From contig DATFAA010000007.1 of the NCBI GenBank assembly GCA_035255045.1, positions 69,897 through 133,896 of the forward strand: 64,000 bases of DNA. Reading direction: 5' to 3'. Made by a program: the position numbers and the translations under genes. Positions 34,736-44,631 of this stretch are shown piece after piece. The stretch comes from JAGTRP01 sp035255045. GTDB taxonomy: Bacteria; Pseudomonadota; Gammaproteobacteria; Burkholderiales; Rhodocyclaceae. Below the pieces are notes generated by a model. It was given only the letters and a program-made list of their open reading frames with translations. It ran no database searches and was not told where the DNA came from. Each line of letters opens with the position of its first letter. Position 1 is the stretch's first letter.

Positions 34736-35215
34736 ATGAAGAAGCAAAAATCCGCTTCCGGAAAACTCTCCAAGCCCCGTATCCTGGTCATCCACGGCCC
34801 CAATCTGAATCTGCTCGGCAGCCGCGAGCCGGAGCAGTATGGCCGCACGACCCTTGCCGATATCAATCTGAGCCTTTCCCGCCGGGCCGAATCCGCCGGC
34901 GCGGAGCTGGAGACTTTCCAGAGCAACCACGAAGGGGCCCTGATCGAGCGCATCCATGCCGCCCGGGAGCAGGGAGTCCAGGCGATCATCATCAATCCCG
35001 CCGGCTACACCCATACCAGCGTCGCGATGCGGGACGCCCTGGCGGCGGTTGTCATTCCCTTCGTCGAAGTGCATCTATCCAATGTCTATGCGCGGGAACC
35101 CTTCCGCCATCATTCCTATTTCTCAGCCTTGGCCATCGGAGTCATCTCGGGCCTGGGTAGCGAGGGCTACATGCTGGCCCTCGAATACCTGCTGAACAAG
35201 CTCAACACCGATTAA
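34736..35215 (+). CDS. aroQ: 3-dehydroquinate dehydratase, type II
   Basis: Third step of the shikimate pathway. The 159-residue protein has the type II signatures VIHGPNLNLLGSREPEQYG near the N-terminus (catalytic Tyr), IINPAGYTHTSVAMRDAL and EVHLSNVYAREPFRHHS. A basic N-terminal extension of about 15 residues (MKKQKSASGKLSKPR) precedes the core. It lies 56 bases upstream of accB, the order aroQ-accB-accC being common in proteobacteria. Confidence 0.95.
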   Translation: MKKQKSASGKLSKPRILVIHGPNLNLLGSREPEQYGRTTLADINLSLSRRAESAGAELETFQSNHEGALIERIHAAREQGVQAIIINPAGYTHTSVAMRDALAAVVIPFVEVHLSNVYAREPFRHHSYFSALAIGVISGLGSEGYMLALEYLLNKLNTD

Positions 35216-35270
35216 GTCGTCAACGTTCCGCAATTCGCGTCGAACGTCCGCAAAAAACTAGGGAGTATCC

Positions 35271-35720
35271 ATGGATCTGCGTAAACTCAAGAAACTCATC
35301 GACCTCGTCCAGGAATCGGGCATTTCGGAGCTGGAAGTCACCGAAGGTGAGGAAAAGGTTCGGATCGCCAAGCATCTGGCCGCCCCGATGCAGGCCCAGC
35401 AGTACATGATGCCGATGCCGACGGCCCCGGCCGCCGCCCCGGCCCCCAGCTCGGTGAACCTGGACGAAGAGGACGAGCTGCCGGAAGGCCACGTGGTCAA
35501 GTCCCCCATGGTCGGCACCTTCTACCGCTCCCCCTCCCCGGGCGCCAGCCCCTACGTGGAAGTGGGCCAGACCGTGAAGCAGGGCGACACCCTGTGCATC
35601 ATCGAGGCCATGAAGCTCCTGAACGAAATCGAGGCGGACGCTTCCGGCGTGGTCAAGGCCATCCTGATCGAAAACGGCGAGCCGGTGGAATACGGCGAGC
35701 CGCTGTTCGTTATCGGCTGA
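35271..35720 (+). CDS. accB: Biotin carboxyl carrier protein of acetyl-CoA carboxylase
   Basis: Carries biotin between the carboxylase and transferase halves of acetyl-CoA carboxylase. The 149-residue protein has the N-terminal MDLRKLKKLIDLVQESGISE, a Pro/Ala-rich linker at about residues 45-65 and the biotinyl domain with EAMKLLNE holding the biotinylated lysine. The thumb-like PSPGASPYVEVG is present. TAGGGAG precedes the ATG. accC begins 7 bases after the stop. Confidence 0.96.
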   Translation: MDLRKLKKLIDLVQESGISELEVTEGEEKVRIAKHLAAPMQAQQYMMPMPTAPAAAPAPSSVNLDEEDELPEGHVVKSPMVGTFYRSPSPGASPYVEVGQTVKQGDTLCIIEAMKLLNEIEADASGVVKAILIENGEPVEYGEPLFVIG

Positions 35721-35727
35721 TAGCGTC

Positions 35728-37083
<1,356 letters not shown>

Positions 37084-37087
37084 TACC

Positions 37088-37990
37088 ATGGGATGGCAGA
37101 GCGTCAGCTTCCTGACTGACGCAGCGCACGCCGAGCCCCTGTGCGATGCGCTGCTGGAGGCCGGCGCCCTGTCGGCCTGCATCGAGGATGCCGACGCCGG
37201 CACCCCCGAGGAGAAACCCCAGTTCGGGGAACCGGGTTCCATCAACACCCCGGGCTGGGACCGTTCCAAGATCGTCGCCCTGCTCGAGGCCGACGCCGAG
37301 GCTGAAGCCATCGTTGCCGAGGCCGTGGCGGCCATCGGCCTGCCGGAGGTCTCCGACCTGGTGGTGGAGGACGTGGCCGAGCAGAACTGGGTGCAGCTCA
37401 CCCAGTCCCAGTTCGACCCCATCCGCATTTCCGACCGCCTGTGGATCGTGCCTTCGTGGCACGAGGCCCCGGCGCCGGACGCCATCAACCTCATCCTCGA
37501 TCCGGGCATGGCCTTCGGCACCGGCTCCCACCCCACCACCCGGCTTTGCCTGGAGTGGCTGGAGAAGAACGTCACCCCGGGCTGCTCCCTGCTCGACTAC
37601 GGCTGCGGCTCCGGCATCCTGGCCATCGCCGCCGCCCGCCTGGGCGCGGGCCAGGTGGACGGGGTCGACATCGACCCACAGGCGGTGGAAGCCGCCCGGG
37701 CCAATGCCGAGCGCAACGGCGTCAGCGCCCGCTTCGCCGATTCGGCCGAAGCCCTGGCCGGCGAGTATGATGCCGTCGTGGCAAACATCCTCTCCAACCC
37801 CCTCCGCGTTCTCGCTCCGGCCATCTGCGCCCACGTCCGCCCCGGCGGCCGCCTGGCCCTGTCCGGCATCCTGGCCGAGCAGGCGGAGGAAATCATCGGC
37901 GTTTACGCGCCCTGGGTGCCTCTCGCCGTCGCCGACACCCGGGACGGCTGGGTGTGCCTGGCCGGACGGAAGGCCGGAGCAGGAGCCTGA
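37088..37990 (+). CDS. prmA: Ribosomal protein L11 methyltransferase
   Basis: SAM-dependent trimethylation of ribosomal protein L11. The 300-residue protein has an N-terminal substrate domain and a Rossmann methyltransferase domain with LDPGMAFGTGSHPTTRLCLE, LDYGCGSGILAIAAARLGA and VANILSNPL. The ATG at 37088 (MGWQSVSF) follows accC closely. Its stop overlaps the next start by one base (TGATG). accBC-prmA is a common proteobacterial gene order. Confidence 0.95.
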   Translation: MGWQSVSFLTDAAHAEPLCDALLEAGALSACIEDADAGTPEEKPQFGEPGSINTPGWDRSKIVALLEADAEAEAIVAEAVAAIGLPEVSDLVVEDVAEQNWVQLTQSQFDPIRISDRLWIVPSWHEAPAPDAINLILDPGMAFGTGSHPTTRLCLEWLEKNVTPGCSLLDYGCGSGILAIAAARLGAGQVDGVDIDPQAVEAARANAERNGVSARFADSAEALAGEYDAVVANILSNPLRVLAPAICAHVRPGGRLALSGILAEQAEEIIGVYAPWVPLAVADTRDGWVCLAGRKAGAGA

Positions 37991-38982
37991 TGCGGACGCG
38001 CTGCCCGCGCTGCCAGACCATCTTCCGCATTACGCCGGAACAGCTGCGCGCCCGGGGCGGCAAAGTCCGCTGCGGCCACTGCCAGGCCGTATTCAACGCC
38101 CTCGAGACCCTGCTCGAGGAACTGCCCCCCACGTCTGTCCCGGAGCCCGTCCTTGCGGCACCGGAACCGCCCCGGGCATTCGAACCTCCGCCAGCCCCGG
38201 AGCCCCCGGCGGAGCCTGAATCATCTCCTGAACCGGCTCCCGAGCCCGAACCGGTCATCCCAGCCGAGGCTGAACCCCTCCCCGAGGCGGAACTCCCTGT
38301 CGATTCCGAACCGGTGGCCGCCGAGGAGCCGGAAGTCGAGGCAGCCCCCGCCCCGGCCGCCGAAGAGCCGCCCCGGGACGAAACCCCCGAGGAAACCACC
38401 CTGGCAGCCCGGGAGGCCGGTCTCATGGCTGCCCGGGAAATCACCGAGACCCCGGGCTACAACCGCTGGGCGGCAGGCACCCTGGCTTCCAGCCCGCTTG
38501 CGGGCCTGGAAGGCGAGCACCACCGGGCCCGGTGGCCCTTCGTGCTGGCTTCCGTCGTCCTGGCCCTCGGCCTGCTGCTCCAGATCGCCGTCTATTTCCG
38601 CACCGAACTGGTCCAGCGCCTGCCCGGACTGGAGAGCGCCTTCGCCGCCTTCGGCGTCGCCGTGCCACTGCCGCGCCAGGTGGATCTGGTCAGCATCGAG
38701 ACTTCCGACCTCCAGGCCGACAATTCCCGGGGCCTCCTGGTGCTTCAGGCCACCCTCAAGAACCGGGCCGCCTATCCCCAGGCCTGGCCCGCCCTGGAAC
38801 TCACCCTCACCGACACCCAGGACGCCGTGGTCGCCCGCCGCGTTCTGGAAGCCCCCGACTACCTGCCCCCCAAGACCGATCCCCGGGTCTTCCCCGCCAA
38901 CAGCGAGACCGGCCTACGGCTGTGGATCGAGGCCAAGGAAGTGGCGGCGGCGGGCTATCGCCTTTACGTCTTCTATCCCTAA
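37990..38982 (+). CDS. Zinc-ribbon and DUF3426 domain membrane protein
   Basis: A 330-residue protein. The N-terminus MRTRCPRCQTIFRITPEQL with CGHCQAVF forms a four-cysteine zinc ribbon (MJ0042 type). A long Pro/Glu/Ala-rich, acidic linker (about residues 45-145) follows, then one membrane helix (VLASVVLALGLLLQIAVYF) and a C-terminal DUF3426 domain. Function is unknown. The zinc ribbon is expected in the cytoplasm and the C-terminal domain in the periplasm. The start at 37990 is used because the ribbon begins at once; one base is shared with prmA. Confidence 0.87.
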   Translation: MRTRCPRCQTIFRITPEQLRARGGKVRCGHCQAVFNALETLLEELPPTSVPEPVLAAPEPPRAFEPPPAPEPPAEPESSPEPAPEPEPVIPAEAEPLPEAELPVDSEPVAAEEPEVEAAPAPAAEEPPRDETPEETTLAAREAGLMAAREITETPGYNRWAAGTLASSPLAGLEGEHHRARWPFVLASVVLALGLLLQIAVYFRTELVQRLPGLESAFAAFGVAVPLPRQVDLVSIETSDLQADNSRGLLVLQATLKNRAAYPQAWPALELTLTDTQDAVVARRVLEAPDYLPPKTDPRVFPANSETGLRLWIEAKEVAAAGYRLYVFYP

Positions 38983-38997
38983 GAAAAGCAATCGGTC

Positions 38998-39933
38998 ATG
39001 ACCACCCTGATCTGCGGCTCCCTCGCCTTCGACAACATCATGGTCTTCCCGGACCGCTTCAAGAACCACATCCTGCCCGAACAGATCCACATCCTGAACG
39101 TGGCCTTCCTGGTGCCGGAGATGCGCCGGGAATTCGGCGGCTGTGCCGGCAACATCGCCTACAACCTGAAGCTTCTGGGCGGCGAGCCCCTGATCATGGC
39201 CACCGTCGGCGACGACGCCCCCGCCTACTTCGAACGCCTCGACCGCCTGGGCATTTCCCGCCAGTACGTGCGCCACGTGCCCGGCAGCTTCACCGCCCAG
39301 GCCTTCATCACCACCGACCTGGACGACAACCAGATCACCGCCTTCCACCCCGGCGCCATGAGCTTCTCCCACCTCAACAAGGTGGCCCATGCCCCGGAGG
39401 CCAAGCTCGGCATCGTCGCCCCCGACGGCCGCGAAGGCATGCTCCAGCATTCCCGGGACTTCGCCGAACGGGGCGTCCCCTTCATTTTCGATCCGGGCCA
39501 GGGCATGCCCATGTTCAGCGGCGACGAGCTGCTGGATTTCATGAACCTGGCTGACTACGCCTGCTTCAACGACTACGAGGCCAAGCTCCTGTGCGACCGC
39601 ACCGGCCGCAGCATCGAGCAGTTGGCCGGCCTGGTGAAGGCCCTCATCGTCACCCGGGGCGGCGAAGGATCGGAAATCCACGCCGATGGTCAACGCCATG
39701 ACATCCCCTGCGTTGAAGCGGAGGCGGTGGTGGATCCCACCGGCTGCGGCGACGCCTACCGGGCCGGCCTGCTCTACGGCATCGCCAACGGCTTCGACTG
39801 GCCCACCACCGGACGGCTGGCCGCGGTCATGGGAGCCATCAAGATCGCCTGCCGCGGCGGCCAGAACCACGAGCCGAGCCGCGAAGAAATTGCTGAACGT
39901 TACCGCCGCGCCTTCGGGGCGGCCCCCTGGTAA
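38998..39933 (+). CDS. PfkB-family carbohydrate/nucleoside kinase
   Basis: A 311-residue ribokinase-fold enzyme. It has the N-terminal GSLAFDNIMVFPDRF, the GG motif region FGGCAGNIAYNLKLLGG and the C-terminal signature DPTGCGDAYRAGLLYG with the catalytic aspartate. The usual DTxGAGD has Cys for Ala here. The overall form recalls adenosine kinase-like PfkB proteins, but the substrate cannot be set from sequence. The glycine-zipper lipoprotein gene starts 10 bases after its stop. Confidence 0.87.
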   Translation: MTTLICGSLAFDNIMVFPDRFKNHILPEQIHILNVAFLVPEMRREFGGCAGNIAYNLKLLGGEPLIMATVGDDAPAYFERLDRLGISRQYVRHVPGSFTAQAFITTDLDDNQITAFHPGAMSFSHLNKVAHAPEAKLGIVAPDGREGMLQHSRDFAERGVPFIFDPGQGMPMFSGDELLDFMNLADYACFNDYEAKLLCDRTGRSIEQLAGLVKALIVTRGGEGSEIHADGQRHDIPCVEAEAVVDPTGCGDAYRAGLLYGIANGFDWPTTGRLAAVMGAIKIACRGGQNHEPSREEIAERYRRAFGAAPW

Positions 39934-39943
39934 GGAGAGAATC

Positions 39944-40402
39944 ATGTTTGCCCTGCGCGCCTTCACCATCGCCCTGTTCGCCACCGCCGTCCTGGCCGGC
40001 TGCGCCAGCAGCCGGTCGGGGAACGTCTATACCCGCGACCAGGCCCGCCATGAGATGACTGTCCGCACCGGGGTCGTCGAGTCGGTGCGTGAGGTCTCCC
40101 TGGAAGGCACCAAGTCCGGGGTCGGCAGCATGGGCGGCGCCGCCGTCGGCGGCGTCGCCGGCAGCAGTGTCGGCGGCGGCAAGGGCCAGATCGTCGGCGC
40201 CATCCTCGGCGCCGTGGCCGGCGGCGTCGCCGGCCACGCCCTGGAAGAGGGCGCCACCCGCAAGCAGGCCATGGAGATCACGGTGCGCCTCGATAGCGGC
40301 CAGAGCATCGCCGTGGTCCAGGAGGGCGACCCCGCCGAATTCCGCAGCGGCGACCGCGTCCGGGTGCTCTCCGGCCGGGGCGAGACGCGGGTCTCCCGCT
40401 GA
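39944..40402 (+). CDS. Glycine-zipper outer-membrane lipoprotein (SlyB/Pcp-like)
   Basis: A 152-residue lipoprotein. The signal peptide ends in the lipobox LAGC (cysteine near residue 20). A Gly/Ala-rich stretch of two glycine-zipper helices follows (GGAAVGGVAGSSVGGGKGQ and ILGAVAGGVAG, about residues 60-100), then a small beta-rich C-terminal domain ending in RVLSGRGETRVSR. It is of the SlyB/17-kDa antigen type, probably stabilising the outer membrane. TAAGGAGAG precedes the ATG at 39944. Confidence 0.9.
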   Translation: MFALRAFTIALFATAVLAGCASSRSGNVYTRDQARHEMTVRTGVVESVREVSLEGTKSGVGSMGGAAVGGVAGSSVGGGKGQIVGAILGAVAGGVAGHALEEGATRKQAMEITVRLDSGQSIAVVQEGDPAEFRSGDRVRVLSGRGETRVSR

Positions 40403-40444
40403 AATCTTTCCGTCAACTGACCGCAACACGGCTGTAACGGCACG

Positions 40445-40483
40445 CCCGTAAATTCGTTCCCGTAAATACAACACGGGAACGAA
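40445..40483. promoter_or_regulatory. Direct plus inverted repeat over the olsB ribosome binding site
   Basis: TTCGTTCCCGT (40453-40463) and ACGGGAACGAA (40473-40483) are a perfect 11-bp inverted repeat with a 9-base spacer, ending 3 bases before the ATG at 40487. CCCGTAAAT also occurs directly repeated at 40445-40453 and 40459-40467. The right arm includes the only plausible Shine-Dalgarno (GGGAA). It could therefore act as an RNA hairpin hiding the ribosome site or as a DNA operator. Confidence 0.6.
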
Positions 40484-40486
40484 ATC

Positions 40487-41248
40487 ATGAAACAGCTCTA
40501 TCGTCAGCTGGAAACCCGCGCCCGGACGGCGCGCCCCAATCTTTCCGTCGGCCTCGCCCGCAATGCCCAGGAAATCCTCGAGGCCCAGCGCCTCCGCCAT
40601 CGCGTCTTTGCCGGCGAGCTGGGCGCCAGACTGCCCAGCCGGACCCCCGGCGTCGACCACGACATCTACGATCCCTGGTGCGACCACCTGGTGGTCCGCA
40701 ATCAGGACAGCGGCGAGGTGGTCGGCACCTACCGCATCCTCTCCCCAGCCAATGCCCGCCGCATCGGCTATTACTCGGAAAACGAATTCGACCTCACCCG
40801 CCTCCAGCACCTGCGACCGCGTCTGGTGGAAATCGGCCGCTCCTGCGTCCATCCCGATTTCCGCACCGGCGCCACCATCGCCCTGCTGTGGTCCGGCCTG
40901 GCCAAGTACATGCAGGACAACGGCTACGACTACCTGATGGGCTGCGCCTCCGTCAGCATGGCCGACGGCGGGCACACGGCGGCCAGCCTGTATAATCGCC
41001 TGGGCGACCACATGGGGCCGCTGGAATACCGGGTCTTCCCCCGCTGCCCCCTGCCCCTGGCGGCCTTGCAGAGCGACGTGCCGGCGGAAATGCCGCCCCT
41101 CATCAAGGGTTACCTGCGGGCCGGCGCCTGGGTCTGTGGCGAGCCGGCCTGGGACCCCGATTTCAACACCGCCGACCTGCCGGTGCTCCTATCCATGGCC
41201 CGTGTCGAGGGACGTTACGCCAAACACTTCCTGGGACAACAAGACTGA
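40487..41248 (+). CDS. olsB: OlsB-like N-acyltransferase (GNAT family)
   Basis: Probable ornithine N-acyltransferase making lyso-ornithine lipid from acyl-ACP. The 253-residue protein has ARNAQEILEAQRLRHRVFAGE, DHLVVRNQ, VVGTYRIL, VEIGRSCVHPDFRTG and DYLMGCASV, the pattern of the OlsB/hemolysin-like acyltransferase family. The next gene is a PlsC-type acyltransferase overlapping its stop, the partner needed to complete ornithine lipid. An inverted repeat covers the ribosome site. Acyl-homoserine-lactone synthases share the fold but differ in motifs. Confidence 0.83.
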   Translation: MKQLYRQLETRARTARPNLSVGLARNAQEILEAQRLRHRVFAGELGARLPSRTPGVDHDIYDPWCDHLVVRNQDSGEVVGTYRILSPANARRIGYYSENEFDLTRLQHLRPRLVEIGRSCVHPDFRTGATIALLWSGLAKYMQDNGYDYLMGCASVSMADGGHTAASLYNRLGDHMGPLEYRVFPRCPLPLAALQSDVPAEMPPLIKGYLRAGAWVCGEPAWDPDFNTADLPVLLSMARVEGRYAKHFLGQQD

Positions 41249-42096
41249 ATACCACCCACCGAGTCCAGCGCTGGTTCCGTGTTCTGCGCCTGGCGGCCCT
41301 GCTCCTCCAGGGGATCGCCACGGTGCTCCTGGTCTATCCGCTTAGCACCGGGCGCCGCCGGCTGCGCCTCAAGCAGCGCTGGTCCAGGCACCTGCTGGAT
41401 ATCGTGGGCGTCGAGCTAGAAGCCGATCTCACCCATCTGGTCCCGGGCAGCCTGGTGGTCGCCAACCATATTTCCTGGCTCGACATCTTCGTCATCAACG
41501 CCGCCCGCCCCTGCGCCTTCGTCTCCAAGGAGGAGGTCAGGCGCTGGCCGCTCATGGGCTGGCTGGCCGCCGTGAACGACACGGTTTTCCTCAAGCGCGG
41601 CAGCCGCGGACACGCCAGGCAGATCAACCAGGAAATCGCCGACCTCCTGGCGGCCGGCGAGCATGTGGCGGTCTTCCCGGAAGGCACGACGACGGACGGC
41701 ACCCACGTCCTCCATTTCCACGCTGCCCTGCTGCAGCCGGCCCTGGCCGCGGGCCGGCCGGTGGTGCCCGCCGCCATCTCCTACTGGGAGCCGGACGGCA
41801 ACCGCAGCCTGGCGCCCCGCTACGATGGCCACATATCCCTGGGTGAATGCCTGGGAGCGATCCTCTCCCGCCGGCGCCTGACCGCCCGCCTGGCGACCGC
41901 GCCGGCCCTCGGGCTGCGGGGTGAAGACCGCCGCGCGGTGGCCGCCGCCGCCCGCGCCGCCATCATCACTGCAGCACGGCTTCCCCTGCCGAGCAGTCCA
42001 CCTGGAATACCTGCCGGTCCTCAAGCCGCACCGCCGACAGATGGCCGCCCCACAGGCAGCCCGAATCCAGGGCCAGGAGATTTGGCAGAAGCTTGA
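41245..42096 (+). CDS. 1-acyl-glycerol-3-phosphate acyltransferase family (OlsA/PlsC-like)
   Basis: Probable second acyltransferase of ornithine lipid synthesis. It shows ANHISWLDIFVI (the HxxxxD motif), FLKRGSRGHARQ and FPEGTTTDG, all classic PlsC motifs. The first standard start is GTG 41323, with AGGGGA upstream. However, coding character continues upstream in frame and encodes a hydrophobic N-terminal helix (LRLAALLLQGIATVLLVYP), back to a CTG at 41245 that overlaps the olsB stop. I annotate from there (283 residues). The C-terminal 40 or so residues are Pro-rich and lie antisense to apaH (131-base overlap), so they may be non-native. Confidence 0.8.
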   Translation: MNTTHRVQRWFRVLRLAALLLQGIATVLLVYPLSTGRRRLRLKQRWSRHLLDIVGVELEADLTHLVPGSLVVANHISWLDIFVINAARPCAFVSKEEVRRWPLMGWLAAVNDTVFLKRGSRGHARQINQEIADLLAAGEHVAVFPEGTTTDGTHVLHFHAALLQPALAAGRPVVPAAISYWEPDGNRSLAPRYDGHISLGECLGAILSRRRLTARLATAPALGLRGEDRRAVAAAARAAIITAARLPLPSSPPGIPAGPQAAPPTDGRPTGSPNPGPGDLAEA

Positions 42097-42790
42097 GGCC
42101 CAGGGCCGACCAGTGGCCGGTCACCAGGACGGTGTCGGCGCTCCGGCGGTCGGGGGCCTCGAACCAGGGTATATGACCGGGGGGCGCATCGACCAGCTCG
42201 CCCTTGGTGTGGAATTCCATGACTCCTCCCGGGGTGCAGAAGCGCATGCGGGTCATGGCGTTGACGATGACTCGCAGCCGCGGCCAGCCGATCAGGTCGT
42301 CGGACCAGGAGGCCGGTTCGCTGCCCCAGAGATTGAAGACGAATTCCCGGTAGCGGGGGCCGGCAAGGGCCACTTCCACTTCCCGCGCCAGCTCCCGGGC
42401 CCGGCTGGCCGTCCACTGGGGCAGGAGGCCGGCGTGCACCAGGCAGTGACCCTTCTCCAGATGGCAGAGGGGCTGGTGCCGCAGCCAGTCGAGGAGCTCG
42501 TCCCGGTCGGGAGCCGCCAGGACGGCGTCGAGGGTGTCGTCCTTGCCCCGGGACTTGATGGCGCCTTCCGCCACCATGAGGAGGTAGAGGTCATGGTTGC
42601 CGAGAACCGTCACCGCCGCCGGCCCCAGGTCCTTCACGAAGCGCAGGGTTTCCAGGGAGCCGGGGCCCCGGTTCACCAGGTCCCCCACCAGCCACAGGCG
42701 ATCCCGGGCCGGGTCGAAGGCACATACTTCCAGCAGGTGCCGGAAGGAATCGAAACAGCCCTGGATGTCGCCGATGGCGTAGGTCGCCAT
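41966..42790 (-). CDS. apaH: Bis(5'-nucleosyl)-tetraphosphatase, symmetrical
   Basis: Hydrolyses Ap4A to two ADP. The 274-residue calcineurin-like phosphoesterase has MATYAIGDIQGCFDSF, GDLVNRGPGSLETL, VLGNHDLYLL and CLVHAGLLPQW, the full set of metal-binding motifs, and the family-typical ending CLWGGHLSAVRLED. It shares one base with the glmS stop (TAATG), so it is translated from the glmS transcript. Its 3' end overlaps the PlsC-like gene. Confidence 0.95.
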   Translation of the reverse strand: MATYAIGDIQGCFDSFRHLLEVCAFDPARDRLWLVGDLVNRGPGSLETLRFVKDLGPAAVTVLGNHDLYLLMVAEGAIKSRGKDDTLDAVLAAPDRDELLDWLRHQPLCHLEKGHCLVHAGLLPQWTASRARELAREVEVALAGPRYREFVFNLWGSEPASWSDDLIGWPRLRVIVNAMTRMRFCTPGGVMEFHTKGELVDAPPGHIPWFEAPDRRSADTVLVTGHWSALGLKLLPNLLALDSGCLWGGHLSAVRLEDRQVFQVDCSAGEAVLQ

Positions 42791-44613
42791 TACTCCACCG
42801 TCACGCTCTTGGCCAAGTTACGCGGTTTGTCCACGTCGGTGCCCTTCACCAGGGCGGCGTGGTATGACAGGAGCTGCAGCGGGATGACGTGCAGGATGGG
42901 GGAGAGCTGGCCGTAGTGCTCCGGCAGGCGCAGGACATGGATTCCTTCGCCGTCGGTCATGTGGCTGTCCTCGTCGGCGAAGACATAGAGCTCGCCGCCC
43001 CGGGCCCGCACCTCCTGGAGGTTGGACTTGAGCTTCTCCAGGAGGTCGTCGGCCGGCGCCACGGCGATGACGGGCATGTCCTTGTCCACCAGGGCCAGGG
43101 GGCCGTGTTTGAGTTCGCCGGCGGGATAGGCCTCGGCATGGATGTAGGAGATTTCCTTGAGCTTCAGCGCCCCTTCCAGGGCGATGGGGTAATGGCGGCC
43201 GCGCCCCAGGAAGAGGGCATGGTCCTTCTGGGAGAAGCCTTCGGCCCAGGCCTTGATCTCCGGTTCCAGGGCTAGCACCTTGCCCACCGACACCGGCAGG
43301 TGGCGCATGGCGGAGAGGTGGGCGGTCTCGGCCTCGGGGGTGAGGCGGCCCTTGAGCTTGGCCAGCACCAGGGTCAGCAGGAACAGGGCCGCCAGCTGGG
43401 TGGTGAAGGCCTTGGTGGAGGCGACACCGATTTCCGGGCCGGCCCGGGTGATGAAGCGCAGGGCCGATTCCCGCACGATGGCCGATTCCGGCACGTTGCA
43501 GATGGCCAGGGTCTTGTTCTGCCCGAGGGACTTGGCGTGGCGCAGGGCGGCCAGGGTGTCCGCCGTCTCGCCGGACTGGGAGATGGCGACCACCAGTTGG
43601 TCGGGGTTGGGCACCGAATCCCGGTAGCGGTATTCGCTGGCGATCTCGACGGTGGTCGGGATGCCGGCGATGCTTTCCAGCCAGTAGCGGGCAGTCATGC
43701 CGGCGTGGCCGCTGGTGCCGCAGGCCAGGATCAGCACCGACTTCACCCCCTCCAGGAGGCAGGCGGCCTCGCCGCCGAAGAGGCCGGGCTGGATGCTCTT
43801 GGCTGAACCCACCAGCTCCAGGGTGTTGGCGATGGCATCGGGCTGCTCGAAGATTTCCTTCTGCATGTAATGCCGGTAGGTGCCCAGCTCGACGGCGTCG
43901 GCGGAGAGCTGGGAGACGGTGACCGGGCGCTCCACCGCCGAACCGTCCTGGCGCAGGACGCGGTAGCCGGCGGCGGTCAGTTCGGCGATGTCGCCGTTTT
44001 CCAGGTACACCATGCGGCGGGTCACCTGGAGCAGGGCCGAGGCGTCGGAGGCGGCATAGTGGCCGTCCTCGCCGACGCCCAGGAGCAGGGGCGAGCCTTC
44101 CCGGGCGACGATGACCCGCTCCGGCTCGCTTTCCCGCACCACGGCGATGGCGTAGGCGCCCTGGAGGCGCTGGCTGGCGAGGCGCACCGCTTCGAGGAGG
44201 TCCGGCACGGTCTTCAGGGTGTGCTGGACGAGGTGGGCGATGGTCTCGGTATCGGTGTCCGAGGTGAAGGCGTAGCCGAGGCCGCTCAGTTCGGCCTTCA
44301 GGGCCTCGAAATTCTCGATGATGCCGTTATGGACCACCGCCAGTCCCCCCGAGATGTGGGGATGGGCGTTGCGTTCGCAGGGCACCCCGTGGGTGGCCCA
44401 GCGGGTATGGGCGATGCCGGTGCCGGCCTCAAGCCCCTCCGCCTGGAGGGCGAGTTCCGCCACCCGGCCCACCGAGCGCAGGCGCTCCAGGCCTTTGTCG
44501 CGGATGACCGCCAGGCCGGCGGAATCGTAGCCCCGGTATTCCAGTTTGCGCAGGCCCTCGATGAGGACGGGAACGATGTTCTGCCGGGCGACGCCGGCGA
44601 CGATGCCACACAT
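42790..44613 (-). CDS. glmS: Glutamine-fructose-6-phosphate aminotransferase
   Basis: Makes glucosamine-6-phosphate, the entry to cell-wall and LPS amino sugars. The 607-residue protein begins MCGIVAGVARQN with the N-terminal nucleophile cysteine and has HTRWATHG, HNGIIENF and two SIS domains (ACGTSGHAG, SQSGETADT). It ends KPRNLAKSVTVE. There is no room for a glmS ribozyme upstream (18 bases to the epimerase gene). It forms an operon with the epimerase upstream and apaH downstream. Confidence 0.97.
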   Translation of the reverse strand: MCGIVAGVARQNIVPVLIEGLRKLEYRGYDSAGLAVIRDKGLERLRSVGRVAELALQAEGLEAGTGIAHTRWATHGVPCERNAHPHISGGLAVVHNGIIENFEALKAELSGLGYAFTSDTDTETIAHLVQHTLKTVPDLLEAVRLASQRLQGAYAIAVVRESEPERVIVAREGSPLLLGVGEDGHYAASDASALLQVTRRMVYLENGDIAELTAAGYRVLRQDGSAVERPVTVSQLSADAVELGTYRHYMQKEIFEQPDAIANTLELVGSAKSIQPGLFGGEAACLLEGVKSVLILACGTSGHAGMTARYWLESIAGIPTTVEIASEYRYRDSVPNPDQLVVAISQSGETADTLAALRHAKSLGQNKTLAICNVPESAIVRESALRFITRAGPEIGVASTKAFTTQLAALFLLTLVLAKLKGRLTPEAETAHLSAMRHLPVSVGKVLALEPEIKAWAEGFSQKDHALFLGRGRHYPIALEGALKLKEISYIHAEAYPAGELKHGPLALVDKDMPVIAVAPADDLLEKLKSNLQEVRARGGELYVFADEDSHMTDGEGIHVLRLPEHYGQLSPILHVIPLQLLSYHAALVKGTDVDKPRNLAKSVTVE

Positions 44614-44631
44614 ATCCGAACCTTTCTTCTT

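Noticed and set aside
40411..40438. Possible Pho box upstream of olsB (CAAC/CAAC/CTGTAAC at 10-11 base spacing)
   Set aside because: Only CTGTAAC resembles the half-site CTGTCAT; the other repeats match poorly, so PhoB control is not supported by sequence.
39839..41011. 390-codon antisense frame over the lipoprotein and olsB
   Set aside because: Composition is that of a shadow frame (Ala/Gly/Asp/His-rich), and it opposes two well-supported genes.
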